Shown in pieces: positions 46,212-56,482 of a stretch of 64,000 nucleotides of DNA (its first letter is position 1; each line of letters begins with the position of its first letter). The notes below the pieces were generated by a model that was given only the letters and a program-made list of their open reading frames with translations, did no database searches and had not been told where the DNA came from. A program made the translations under genes and the position numbers. The DNA is from Paramacrobiotus metropolitanus (Eukaryota > Tardigrada > Eutardigrada > Parachela > Macrobiotidae): contig NW_026570314.1 in NCBI RefSeq assembly GCF_019649055.1, forward strand, positions 1 through 64,000, written 5' to 3'.

Positions 46212-46438
46212 AAACAAAATAATTGCAACAGTGAATGCTACTTCAGTGCCGAATGTGGCTCCGTACGCTGAGCGCGTCCTTTTTATACTACTGGCTGCCA
46301 ACTGGCCACAAGGGCGCTTGGTGCACGGTGCTCGCTAATTGGTTACGGTACAGCACACAACCGACAGGATACAGCACAACAATACAGACATACTCCACCT
46401 CCAACAATAATACTCAGATTATGCGCATAATCTTTCCC
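46212..46438 (-). repeat. DIRS-like element repeat B (5' copy)
   Basis: 227-bp partner of 41950-42176, forming the 5' end of the element on the minus strand. It presumably holds the element's promoter. Confidence 0.88.
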
Positions 46439-48742
46439 GTTTATTTTGGCATATAGTACATAACAAATTTTGCATAAAAAACTTTCTCATGAAAACACCA
46501 ACATAATCAGACAGAAAAACCGATTTGGATGATGCTTCTAAATTGACAGGAATGCTAGAAATCAAGCATTAGCGACTACTAAATATGCATAACAGCTAAT
46601 TATCGCCAGGATGGCAAGTACAAGCATGGATGTCGACATCCACGAAATTCCTGGAAAATTTGCGTTCTGGCCAAGGAGATGCATAGAACAATAATTCATC
46701 TGCCCTGCAAAGCATCAGCATGGTTAACTTACGTACAAAATGATACTTTCAGACGCACGCATTCCGCTACGTTATAAACAAACGCGGTACATCAACATTT
46801 TTAATGCACCAGCAACAAAAATGTTGTGCATGTCTACATGCAGTTCTCAAACAAAAACCTTAAATTGCGAATCGGTGTTTCTGCTGCGAAAGTATTTGGT
46901 GAATTTAGGAATCGTCACTTTGAGAAAAAAAATCTTGTAATGTTTTCACAAGTGCAACTGCAACGATTAGTGCAATGCAGCAGCACCACGCTGATTCACT
47001 ATCTAATAATTTTTTAAAATTAGAATTTGAAAAGGGAGTAAGAAAATATTGCTTGCAAAACGTGGCGAAACCAAATTCATAAACGTGGTGAGTTTACCCT
47101 CTGCGCACCGCCAAACGCGCAGTAACTAGCTGCTGAAGCACTTGCATGTCGACATGCAGGTAGCAGATAAAAAACTTAAGTAAACAAAGATTTTAGTACG
47201 TTAAACTTCTCGTTGTTGCATATTAAAAAACCTAAAGGAAATTGTTTGCCTTAAAAATATAATTTCCATCGGCGCCGAATTTTTATCCACGTTCACAGGA
47301 CACGCAAAAAAAAAATTATGGGAACAAGAGTGACCATTTCTTTTCGTAAAGCAGAACTCGATTTGTAATCTTACAACCGATAAAGCGATTCATTCTACAC
47401 TTCGCTTACCTGTGCTTAACTGCATGTCGTCATGCACAATTGTCCAGCTAAGCAATGTTTCTTAAGGGTCTGCAAATAAAAAATATGCATTAATTCGAAA
47501 CGTTTTTATCTTTATGATGAATGATATGGAAGACTAGTCGCTTGGTTCTCACCGTAGAACTTGTCCAACATTGCTGTGAGTCCTTACATCTGTTGAGGCT
47601 GTGTTAAATGCTGCAGCTGCTTTTACAGACAAGCCGTGCCTGACAGTTCCACGCATAAAATAACTACACTGGCAGTATTCTATTGGCGTTTTGAAATCAA
47701 ATTTGGCCGTCGACAGCCATAAAATCAAAAAACGTCAGAGACTCAAATAAGATCACAAATCATTTGGACACACCGTGGTGAGATTGCAAGAAAGTCGACA
47801 ATTGCCTTTACCAAAACTGGCTGTCAAAATCAGCTTGTGCGCAACGGCGCTGAACGTAAACTTGCGGTGAGCACTGAAACTGCCGTACAGCCAATCAGAA
47901 GCAGCATGAAAGTAGCCCAAAGTGAGCGTAGTCGGCAGCAAAAGTATTGCAGCCACCCCGTGGGCAGTGCCAGGTATTACTCAAAATTTTGTCGTTAACA
48001 TTTTGCTTCCAACTAGGTAAACTGGAGCAGTGTGTTTTTCGTTTCCATACTTTTTTTTTCTTTTCTGCGATTTTTTCTTTTCTGTTTTTGCGACTTTGCT
48101 TTTGAGGATAATTCTTGTCGGTCGACCGATGTCCTTGCACAAAAACTATGTTTTCAATAACTGATTACTTAACAAGATTCTGCAGAAAAGCTTTTATTCT
48201 CTAGAACTTTGACACATGGATCAAAATCGTTTTAAGGTTATGTGGCGAGGCGATCAATTTTGGTCGACCGACGAAGCTTTCGCTTTAGATGCAATATCTT
48301 ACGTTTACGTTCCTATCTAACGTTTTGGTTAAACAGCTGCGAAGACGCGGATACGGGTTTCGAATGAATTTTGTAACTTCGATACATTTTCGTATTAATA
48401 AAAATCATTACATAAGATCTGCTGCCAAAATCATGCCGTCGGCACATTTTATGATAAACGGTTTAAGATTTGAGGTATGTTGATACAGTTCATAACAAAC
48501 TTTTTGACAGGGAGAGACGCTTTGAGCTTTGTACGACACATAAAACTATCAGCGACACTTCGGAAATTGCTATTCTATACTGTAACAAATGGTATATCAG
48601 GCATAACATTTATTGGGAATAGACATCTGCCGGGGAGTTGATACTAACAGCCGTAAATTTTGCTCAACCAGTCTTTTTTTCACTTTTTCGATTCTGAACA
48701 AGAACGACAAGAGTAAAATGTTACCCGGACATTTTGGCCATA
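46439..48742. other. Gene-free, with four spaced palindromes
   Basis: No coding region is supported. Four related imperfect palindromes of the form GCATGTCGACATGC occur at 46628-46641, 46828-46841, 47143-47158 and 47421-47436. The rest is AT-rich unique-looking DNA. Confidence 0.5.
46628..47436. repeat. Four spaced GCATGTCGACATGC-type palindromes
   Basis: The cores are GGATGTCGACATCC, GCATGTCTACATGC, TGCATGTCGACATGCA and TGCATGTCGTCATGCA, at intervals of 200, 315 and 278 bp. The arms covary in the first site (GGA with TCC), which keeps the palindrome and hints at selection or at a shared dyad protein site. No larger repeat surrounds them. Confidence 0.65.
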
Positions 48743-49194
48743 CTTCGAATACTGCCAATTATATGGGCTCCCCTTATATTATTCTCCCTTATCTTGGCTC
48801 CCGAGCAATATGAGGAACCCTCTACATGGGCGGTTACGATATTACTCACACTTTCGCAGTTGTTATCAGTGTCATGACTGACTGAAAATTTTGATTTATT
48901 TAAATTTATTTAAAATACTTATTTTGCCAATACTTTTGTAGGATTTTTCAGTTTGTCATTGGCAAATCCGGTTGAAATTAATGAAAAATATATATAAATA
49001 ATACATATGAATATAATTCGTATGTGAAATTTCGGAATTCTTTGGTGTGTTCACTGGTAAATCCGATTGAGAGAAGTAGAAAAGGGTTCTGCTATAAATC
49101 CGATAAAATTAATTTGACGGGTATTGCAAACTAGCCGGGAGCCCATATAAGGGAGAGTAATATAAGGGGAGCCCATATACGGCAGTATTCGAAG
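48743..49194. mobile_element. Small inverted-repeat element (MITE-like)
   Basis: The arms 48743-48802 and 49137-49194 are inverted copies of about 58 bp (CTTCGAATACTGCC, then TATATGGGCTCCCCTTATAT). They flank about 330 bp of AT-rich DNA without coding capacity. The string GGGAGCCCATA also appears at 61414-61423, a possible fragment of the same family. Confidence 0.7.
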
Positions 49195-50880
49195 TAGTGC
49201 ATATTCGTATCCAGATGTTTTAGCCTTAGAGTACATCACACGTTCATCAAATCCTCGCGGAAATAGTTTGAAAAGGGACTTCTGGCATAGATGCTGTTCG
49301 TACAAGCTATAAAATCCAAAATGCCTACGCGGCTATTAAGAGAAGTCGGAATGTGGTGCAGCTCTTCAAAACAAACTATGTATTAACTGAACGCTAATAA
49401 GTATTGAAGTGAATTTGGCCGAAATCTAAACGGTTTATGAATAATCACAACGATATGCCTTTTCTTGTTCTTCGTTGACCACGAAGAATCATGACGCGAA
49501 CAACTTAAGTGGCGGTAGCTCTGTTTTAACTGACTTCGAACTTTATAAATAGAATTTTTGCAAGGGTGAACTTCGAACCGCGCACCTGACATGCACTGAC
49601 CGAGCATTTTATGCTTTAAAAAGCGTTGTTTCTTCCTACACGTTTCGAACTCGAGAGGAAAGAGGGGAAGAAAAATAGCGCCAGGAGTAGGTAATATTAG
49701 TTGTGTAGCATAACTAGTATTATGCGAAGCATTTCACGATAGTATTTTTGTATAAAACGCAAATCTTTCTCATTGTAGAAACCGGTGACCAGCTCATGAT
49801 TAGGCGCATGTAGCCGGCAGGAAGGTTGACGGGTTGATGGTTGACGCTCAATGAAGGTCATCAAACTTTTCTTAAGGTCATCAACCTTTTCGATCAACCT
49901 TTTCAAAAGGTTATCAACCATTTTGCAGAAACTTTTCCGCCTTTTTGGCAAAGGTTGTCCTCATAGCTGCCCAACATACTGTTTACTGATTTTATTTTTT
50001 TGCTTACTGTTTGTTTGTCTAAGTTTTCTCATTCTTAACTTTGTATTTCTTAGCATTTCTTTCTCGCTGTCCATTGATTTAAAAATAACGCCGGGTTTGC
50101 ATTTGAAGACATTGCGGCTATATGAAATAACTTGCGTCATAATATTATGCGATCAGAGTAGCCGAAGCCATAGTGCAGGGACTGACCTTTGCTAAATGTT
50201 CAGCTATAACAGCTAGAAAGATGTACTGACAATTCGGAGCGCAGCACCTCAGAATTAGGGCAAAAGTTGCAGATGTCTCTAATTGGTTGTCGTGCTCGCG
50301 CTATTTGTGCACTTTATCCGCCATAATAGTTAGAGGAATAAAATTGTAAGCAGTGCGAAAAACACCTTAGCAATTTAGAGCAGCAGCCGTCACAGACAAT
50401 TGCAGAGACATGCATGGGAAAGGCCCAAGTTCAAAACATGATCTTCAGACAGTCCGCATTTGCAGATGCCGTAATATTTACGCACGGATATGGGATCACG
50501 AACAGTACCTCAAGCTGTACCAACTAAAAACATGGGTCTAAATCTTAAAATAACTACACGGCCGCCCAATATGAGCTGTAGAGGAATGAGCTAGTAAGTT
50601 TGCAATCCACACGTAGATCCGTAACCAGCTAACCACTCAAAATTTTCGGGCTCAGTACTCAGTTGTACAGTACCGCGCTTACACTCAGCACTGCCTGCTA
50701 ATATTAAAACCGTGTTTTTAAATGACCGCAAATTAAAACACTCAAGTATTGCACCTTGCATAATAGGGCAGGTTTGGGTACGCATGTTACAGTACACTTA
50801 CGTCTAGTTATGGCAACACATGTTGTCGCCAGTAGTCAATCCACCCTTCCGTAACGGCCATCAATACTTCTGTAACGTCA
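49195..50880. other. Gene-free stretch
   Basis: No gene supported. A cluster of short AAGGTCATCAA/AACCTTTT units at 49850-49925 is a small outlying part of the minisatellite at 50.9 kb. A tRNA-like B box (GCGGTTCGAAGTTC on the minus strand, about 49566-49579) is isolated and has no cloverleaf. Confidence 0.45.
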
Positions 50881-50896
50881 TCAGACTTACTGAATA

Positions 50897-51145
50897 GTCA
50901 TCAACCTTTCTCTAAAGGTCATCAACCTTTCTCTAAAGGTCATCCACCTTTCCCTAAAGGTCATCAACCTTTCTCTAAAGGTCATCAACCTTTCTCAAAA
51001 GGTCATCAACCTTTCTGATCAACCTTTTTTAAAGGTCATCAACCTTTCATCAACCTTTCTGATCAACCTTTTTTAAAGGTCATCAACCTTTTTGATCAAA
51101 CTTTTCTAAAGGTCGTCAACGTTTCTCTGATGGTCATCAACCTTT
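50897..51145. repeat. 21-bp minisatellite built on AAAGGTCA
   Basis: The unit is AAAGGTCATCAACCTTTCTCT, given here as AAAGGTCATCAACC plus TTTCTCT. Exact AAAGGTCA copies start at 50914, 50935, 50956, 50977 and 50998, exactly 21 bp apart. Further copies at 51031 and 51075 follow shorter spacer variants, with degenerate units at 51108 and 51130. Each unit contains the complementary arms AAAGGT and ACCTTT around CATCA. A few related units occur at 49850-49925. Confidence 0.88.
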
Positions 51146-51776
51146 TTTTAAATGATCATCACTCGTCCTAGTGAAAGCCTTCAAAAGTTCTCAAAAGGCC
51201 CTCATGCTTTCTGCACGACAAAAGTCTCAGAAACACACGACAGTGCACGCAATAACGGGGCAAAAATAGCCGTAATTTGCGATTGCTTTATTCAGCGAGT
51301 TGTTTCGAAAATTTATTTGGCTAGTATGGTTCGAAAATTTACTCGGCTAGTTGTTACTGCCAGCCTGCAGCCAGACATAAAACATACTGATGCCTGCAGC
51401 ATCTCGAGGGCACGATCGCAGGTCTCACGCAAACATATATTATGGTTAAATGCTAGTGTATGTCGATTTTGGATACCGTACATGCACGTATTATGATGAC
51501 CGACTTCAAAGCCTCTTCCTAAATTTGTACACAGGCAATTAAATTTCACTAGATTTAAACTTTTTAAAAACAGAAAACATTTTTGAAGGAAAAATTAGTT
51601 TTGTTGAGGATGATGTCGTATTAGGTAATGCGAGAGGAAAACGAAATCTAAATAATCCAGAGGTCAACTGCGCGCTTACGTGGAGTCTATTGTCTACAGT
51701 TAATTGATAAGGGCGTGTTGAGCGATGGATATAGTATCCTTTCCCTAAATTCTCTAATGCAAGAGAATTACACGAT
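51146..51776. other. Gene-free stretch before LTR
   Basis: No feature recognised beyond short open frames. Confidence 0.45.
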
Positions 51777-52360
51777 TGTCGTGTATAAGCGTTCACACCG
51801 GTTAAGGTTCCATGAACAATCTTTACTCTTCCACGCCTGTAATGCTCAGTCGGTAGGCACTCGTACTCTCAAACTGTAACAGAATAATTACGGTGGAAAC
51901 ACGAACGACGAATCAGGAACACAAATCAGGAATCCCTCAGGAACACTCCAACTACAACTTCCGGTCGCGAGTCCTGTGTGGATCGGCAAGAGCGAGGACA
52001 ATTGTGTCACGAGCAAACCTGTATTCTATGCAATAATCCGGGAGCGATCATGTACATCAGAAGGAACAAGTATTGCTGTCTCTTTATCCAATTCTCATCA
52101 CAGTTCACAAGGCTAGGAAATCTTAATTAGAGAGCAGTCTCAGAAGTAAATCTCAGACTACTGATTAGCGACTGCTGCCGATATCAGTGACAACAAGAAC
52201 TTATATAGACTCTGCGTTATGACATCATTTACATCGCTAGTAAAAGAGAACAGCAAATCACAGTAGAGATTGACTAGATTATCTGTTATGTTGCAGGTGG
52301 AAGGCGGACAGTCAGCATCCGTACGTACACTCCGGCGTGTGATCCTACTCCCACACGTCA
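51777..52360 (-). mobile_element. LTR (Gypsy/Ty3-like), second copy, inverted
   Basis: This 584-bp inverted counterpart of the solo LTR at 12457-13029 has the same TGACGTG start (52360) and ACGACA end (51777). The two copies differ by scattered substitutions and small indels. On the minus strand it is preceded directly by a polypurine tract, GTGGGGG, as expected for a 3' LTR, so up to about 250 bp of internal element (52361-52610) may remain. No matching 5' LTR was found upstream to the end of the window. Confidence 0.78.
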
Positions 52361-52612
52361 CCCCCACGAACGATGCTTGGCCGTGCCAACGTAAACACTC
52401 CATCCCGCAACATCCCAGTGCGATTGTGCACATCCATCCATCCTGATCCCGCTCCACCGCACAATCCACGCGTCCATCCGATGCCCAATGTGACTGTACG
52501 CCGCGATTCCGAGTGAGTTAATGTGGAATCCTTGGCGAAATGGCATCCGGAAGTCCACGGGTTTGGCAGGGCGGAGGTCCAAGGGATCCAAGAAGGCGAC
52601 TATGAATTACTG
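52361..52612 (-). mobile_element. Remnant of LTR-retrotransposon internal 3' end
   Basis: About 250 bp directly upstream of the 3' LTR ends in a polypurine tract. A 77-codon open frame (52591-52358) runs into the tract but shows no recognisable integrase or other domain. The upstream boundary is uncertain. Confidence 0.4.
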
Positions 52613-52674
52613 ATACTGTGCACTTATGCCGGTTGAAGATGGTATTTTGTATGTACAACTGAGTATCACAAAGC

Positions 52675-52680
52675 TTTATT
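52675..52680 (-). terminator. Putative poly(A) signal AATAAA
   Basis: AATAAA on the minus strand, about 330 bp beyond the last long coding frame of the RGG-box gene. It is a reasonable 3' end for that transcript. Confidence 0.4.
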
Positions 52681-53012
52681 GAACTGTGTTGTAAGAGATT
52701 AAAGTTGAATATGGCGTTTTAAGCGAACCTATTATGTATTAAACGTACGAACGAAATAAATCACTGAATCATCCGACTGGTATTCTTACGAATTCTCGAA
52801 TCCAGATCATACAAGATAGCAACAAGGTCAACAACAACAATCAAGCTAATAATAACGATAGAAGATCAGTGCAAATTACCGATACACTCAAAGGAATAGA
52901 AACCAAAAGGAGGACAAGAGCAGTACAAGAGTAATGCCGCGTCAGTGCATGAAAGTGATACGCGAAACAAGGTTAGTAACACACAATAGGTGAGATCAAA
53001 AAGGACACAAGG

Positions 53013-53806
53013 TCACTTAAGGTTACTTACTGGCATTAGGTGCCAACGAAAACAAGCCAGTGATACCACCAGATCCAGCTGCAGCGGCATCAAGACGGCG
53101 AGATACATCAGCAGCCATCTGTCGGCGACGATCAGCATCCAAGTCACGCTGCTGCTGCTGAGCCAAGTATCCAGGTACAAAATTGTGATCAGCAGAACCG
53201 ACAGGACCAGAAAGTGCACGCTGACGATCGGCTGGAGAACGGTCACGGGCATCGCGGATAATCGGCACTGCAGGTAGCGGCAAAACATTCGGCGGGAGAC
53301 CCGGAAATTCAGCGTTCGGCTGCTGCTGCACCTGTACGGGCGGAATAACAGCCACGGGAACAACAACATCTACGGGTGGTGGGCCATGTAAATGGACAGC
53401 AACGTTGAGACCATTGGGCTGACCTGGAGCCACATTTCCGTCGCCTTGGCCCGGATTCGGTGCATTCGGCGCTTCATTTCCCGGGTGGTCAACCTCCATG
53501 TCTGGGGCGGGAGCTTCCACTGGAGGAGCAGCGTTAGGAGCTCCATCAGGTATTTCAATAACTTCCGGTGCTGCCAAAGGTCGGCCCTGACGACGCCAAT
53601 TATCGTTTCCGCGACGGAGGTTATTGTCTCCAAAATTCCGATGATTTCCTCTGCCGTACGGACGAAAGTTGCCACGGTAAGCACCACGGGCTCCACCCCT
53701 TCCTCGGTAATTATAACCGCATAATTCTGTTGCTGCTGGTTGGATGAAGAATGAAAGATAGCGTCAACCAGTTTATCGAAAGCACGGTTAGGATCAATAG
53801 GCGGCA
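53013..53806 (-). CDS. RGG-box and proline-rich protein, frame interrupted
   Basis: The ATG at 53806 opens MPPIDPNRAFDKLVDAIF, a Gln run (NQQQQN) and then a frame that stays open to 53370 but looks non-natural. From about 53720 another frame is clearly coding: YRGRGGARGAYRGNFRPYGRG, then an Ala/Pro/acidic stretch, a Val/Pro-rich segment and a charged Gln/Asp/Arg helix, to 53023. A one-base indel or an unrecognised splice (CCAACCAG|CAG offers an acceptor) must join them. The frame ends in AATGCCA|GTAAGTAA, a strong donor that also supplies the apparent stop, so a further exon is likely. RGG boxes bind RNA or G-rich nucleic acid. The family is not recognised. A TATAAAAT box lies at 53972-53979. 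Confidence 0.5.
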
Positions 53807-54331
53807 TGCCCACACAGAGAACTAATGACCTTTATACACAAACGTGAAAAAGAATAACGTCGAAGTTATAGACGGAAAGCGCAAAAAGTCTAACACGCTA
53901 CACACTACAGTGTCGAAATGAAAAATCCGACAAATCCACAATGCCGATTTCTGCACACTGCATGCAAATGATTTTATACCGGTCTGCCGGAGCGAAAGTT
54001 TAAAATACGGCAGATTCCACAGGTAAGAAAAACAACCAATCAGCGCCTCGCGCTATATCCTTTAATTCAAAATAATCAGCCGATCAGATCAGATCTAGGC
54101 ACCACGGAAGATTCAACAGCGACTATCGTTCGTTGACTCTGAATACAGTATGGAAAAATAAAAATGAGAAATAAAGCACAAAAAGTCGCCAAAAATCGAT
54201 AATACCAAGTAGCGTAGGAGACATAACGATAGGAGCAGATGATCATAATACATGACATCAAAAGAATAACCTACAGAAGAACAAATCATACGAAGAACAG
54301 ACAATAGCCAAGGTGATATGGCAGAGCACAA
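53807..54331. other. Intergenic between orphan genes
   Basis: About 520 bp containing the TATA/octamer pair described above and nothing else recognised. Confidence 0.45.
53962..53979 (-). promoter_or_regulatory. TATA box with adjacent octamer ATGCAAAT
   Basis: TATAAAAT on the minus strand (53979-53972) is immediately followed by an octamer (ATTTGCAT; ATGCAAAT on the plus strand at 53962-53969), 150-170 bp upstream of the RGG gene's ATG. The octamer is a POU-factor site in other animals. The pairing and spacing are suggestive only. Confidence 0.35.
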
Positions 54332-55921
54332 TCACAATTCATTGGAATGCGGTTGGACATAAATGATTGGCTCGCCGATCTCGGGTGAATCCTCATGAAC
54401 CGTAGCTGGAACAGGCAGAACAATCGGCACAACTGGCTGCAGAGACGGTAGTGGATCCACATCTATTTCTTCCAGGCCAGATCCAGCAGTTTCAATCTGG
54501 CTGTCCTCTGCCTCGTCATCAGCGATTTCAGCATCAGAAACAGCAACAGTGCTGTCATAATCGTCATCCGAAGAAGAGTTGCCGCTTTCCGATGAAGATG
54601 ATGGAGACATTTCTACACGCTTGCGCTTTTGTCCACGAGAGCGGAGATAATACGGGGCAGCGGCCGAAGTAGACGGTTGCGGCGCTTCATTCTCCACACT
54701 TGATGACGCAACAATCGCCTGACGTGCTTCAGCATCCGTCTTCTGATGTTTGGCCAACTCTTCAAATAAGGCAATAAAAACCGAATTTAGATAAAGGTAC
54801 TGTCGACGCAATTCAAAAGCGATAGGCGTGGGCAATAATCGCGTAAAAGTACACAGATCGAATCGGTTAATTAAGGCTCCATCAATGAATAGAAAGCGTG
54901 ATAAATACAAGCGAGGATAATAACGATGGAATTGATTTAACCCAGGAAAATAAGCCTCCGTAATAACCAATTGATGCTCACCCTGTTTGTCAGCCAGAGC
55001 CATCCGTGGAAACACACCAGAATGCGCGCGCTTACGAGCCGTCTGCTTGGTCTTGAAGACCGGCCGCGGAGCCTTCGGATCGTAAGGCACATACAAAATT
55101 CCGCCTTTCTGCAGATGCTCTTCGTCTAATATGCCACAAAAGCACAAATTACTATTTAAGGAATTGACATTCGGGACAAGGACTTATTCCCATTAAACTG
55201 TATATCTCAGGAATGTGTAATAGCAACAACTGACAAAATATCCGCCAATTTCGAATGAGCATACGAAACAGGCAACAATACGACAATATCAGCAACAACA
55301 AAAACAGAGAGCTCCGACAAAAGCTGATTGAAAAACGAGTACTATCAGCATTAGACAAAACAGATCAAAATGACAGGATATTACGGAAATACCTCGCTTT
55401 GCTCGCACCGACGGAGTCTCCGAGGACTCAGGTTCTTCTTCAGTTAGGTCCGGAGTGCCCAACTGTCGCACAGCGATACTCTGCTTCTTCTGTGGGCTTT
55501 TCGGAGGAGATGGCTGCAAAATCTCCACATCGGGATCGGTCGGGAATTTGCCACGGCGTCTTCCTCGGCTAATAACAGCAGCATCACGACGGGCGAGTGC
55601 AGCAAGTTTAGCTCTTTCGTTGCGGCGACGCAAGGCATCCAAGATCGCTTTGCCTTTACTTTTACTGGCACGCTGTTTAGAATTACGGCTCTCCATTGCC
55701 GCTCGGATACCAGACGGTCCAGGGGACTGAGCAGAAAACACAGGTTGTTCGGCGGAACGAGTAGACACACGGGCTCGAGTTACGCGGCTAGAAGACTGCG
55801 CCTCGTCGCTTTCAGGCGAATAACCAAACGGAAGCCCCGCTAACTCTCTGCTCGGCCGTGCAACACGCATAACCGGAACTACTGTCTTCCGCGCAGTAGG
55901 CTTTCGCGGAGTTGCAGACAT
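54332..55921 (-). CDS. Orphan nuclear-type protein with basic and acidic ends
   Basis: Two exons: 55921-55393 and 55125-54332. The donor (GCGAG|GTATTT) and acceptor (ATATTAG|ACGAAG) give matching phase, so I join them into 440 residues. The first 170 residues are strongly basic and Ser/Pro/Arg-rich (MSATPRKPTARKT, ASKSKGKA, RGRRRGK). A conserved-looking core follows at 177-310 (GGILYVPYD, then FPGLNQFHRYYPRLYLSRFLF and RRQYLYLN). The C-terminal 120 residues hold a nuclear-localisation-like RGQKRKR, a Ser/Asp run and an acidic Pro/Val tail. The core resembles part of the 62858-63703 protein. The composition suggests a chromatin or RNA-associated protein. I do not recognise the family. It shares a 561-bp divergent upstream region with the 56483 gene. 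Confidence 0.62.
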
Positions 55922-56482
55922 TTTGTAACTGGAAAATCACAGGAAAAGGCAAATGTCTGACAGTGAGGCAACAAGATGAAAATTTCACAAAACGAAAAAC
56001 CACAACAAAGCGAATAGCTGATTACAGCACAGTCAGTGCGGTTAATCCGGCACCGACACTGGAAGTGATGAAAATGCAGGCAGTCAACCACACGGGGGTT
56101 GACAGGCGACAGAACGAATTTCTTAAATTTTACTAGGTTTTAATTGCTTCGTTCCAGAAGAAAACCAACTAAAGTTTTCCCTGGTGAATTTGCAAATTTG
56201 ACCCCTAAAATTTAATATTTCTAAACACGAGCACCTCTGTAATCAGAGAATGGCTAGGATAAACTCAGAACATAAACCGGAAACTGCACAGTTTCCGCAC
56301 AAACTCACACCTCAGAGCGGTCGGCTGGAGACAAGATGCCGCATGAAGACCGCTACAAATATCAGCTGTTTTTAGTCGTAGCGTGGAGAACCCAACAATT
56401 TTATTCCTTTTTACGGTGAAGGTCTTTTCTGTTATTCACACCTGTTTGTTTTCTTTTTATCTTCTAACATCTCATTATTATC
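55922..56482. promoter_or_regulatory. Divergent intergenic region, probable two-way promoter
   Basis: 561 bp separate the start codons of the minus-strand gene (55921) and the plus-strand gene (56483). No coding frame fits. Head-to-head spacing of this size often means shared regulation. No specific motif was identified. Confidence 0.4.

Larger units (their letters stand above)
41846..46438 (-). mobile_element. DIRS-superfamily (Ngaro/PAT-like) retrotransposon, decayed
   Basis: Read on the minus strand the order is: repeat B (46438-46212), Gag, reverse transcriptase, RNase H, tyrosine recombinase, repeat A (42285-42177), repeat B again (42176-41950), repeat A again (41931-41846). This A1-ORFs-B1-A2-B2 pattern of split direct repeats is the hallmark of Ngaro and PAT elements, which integrate with a tyrosine recombinase rather than a DDE integrase. 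No methyltransferase domain was seen after RNase H, which favours Ngaro over PAT. The 227-bp B repeats differ at only a few positions, so insertion was recent. The coding part nevertheless has at least three frameshifts, one nonsense codon and a mutated RT active site, so this copy is not autonomous. Confidence 0.88.

Noticed and set aside
49556-49620. Isolated tRNA gene on the minus strand
   Set aside because: Only a B box (GGTTCGAAGTTC) is present. No A box at the right distance and no acceptor stem.
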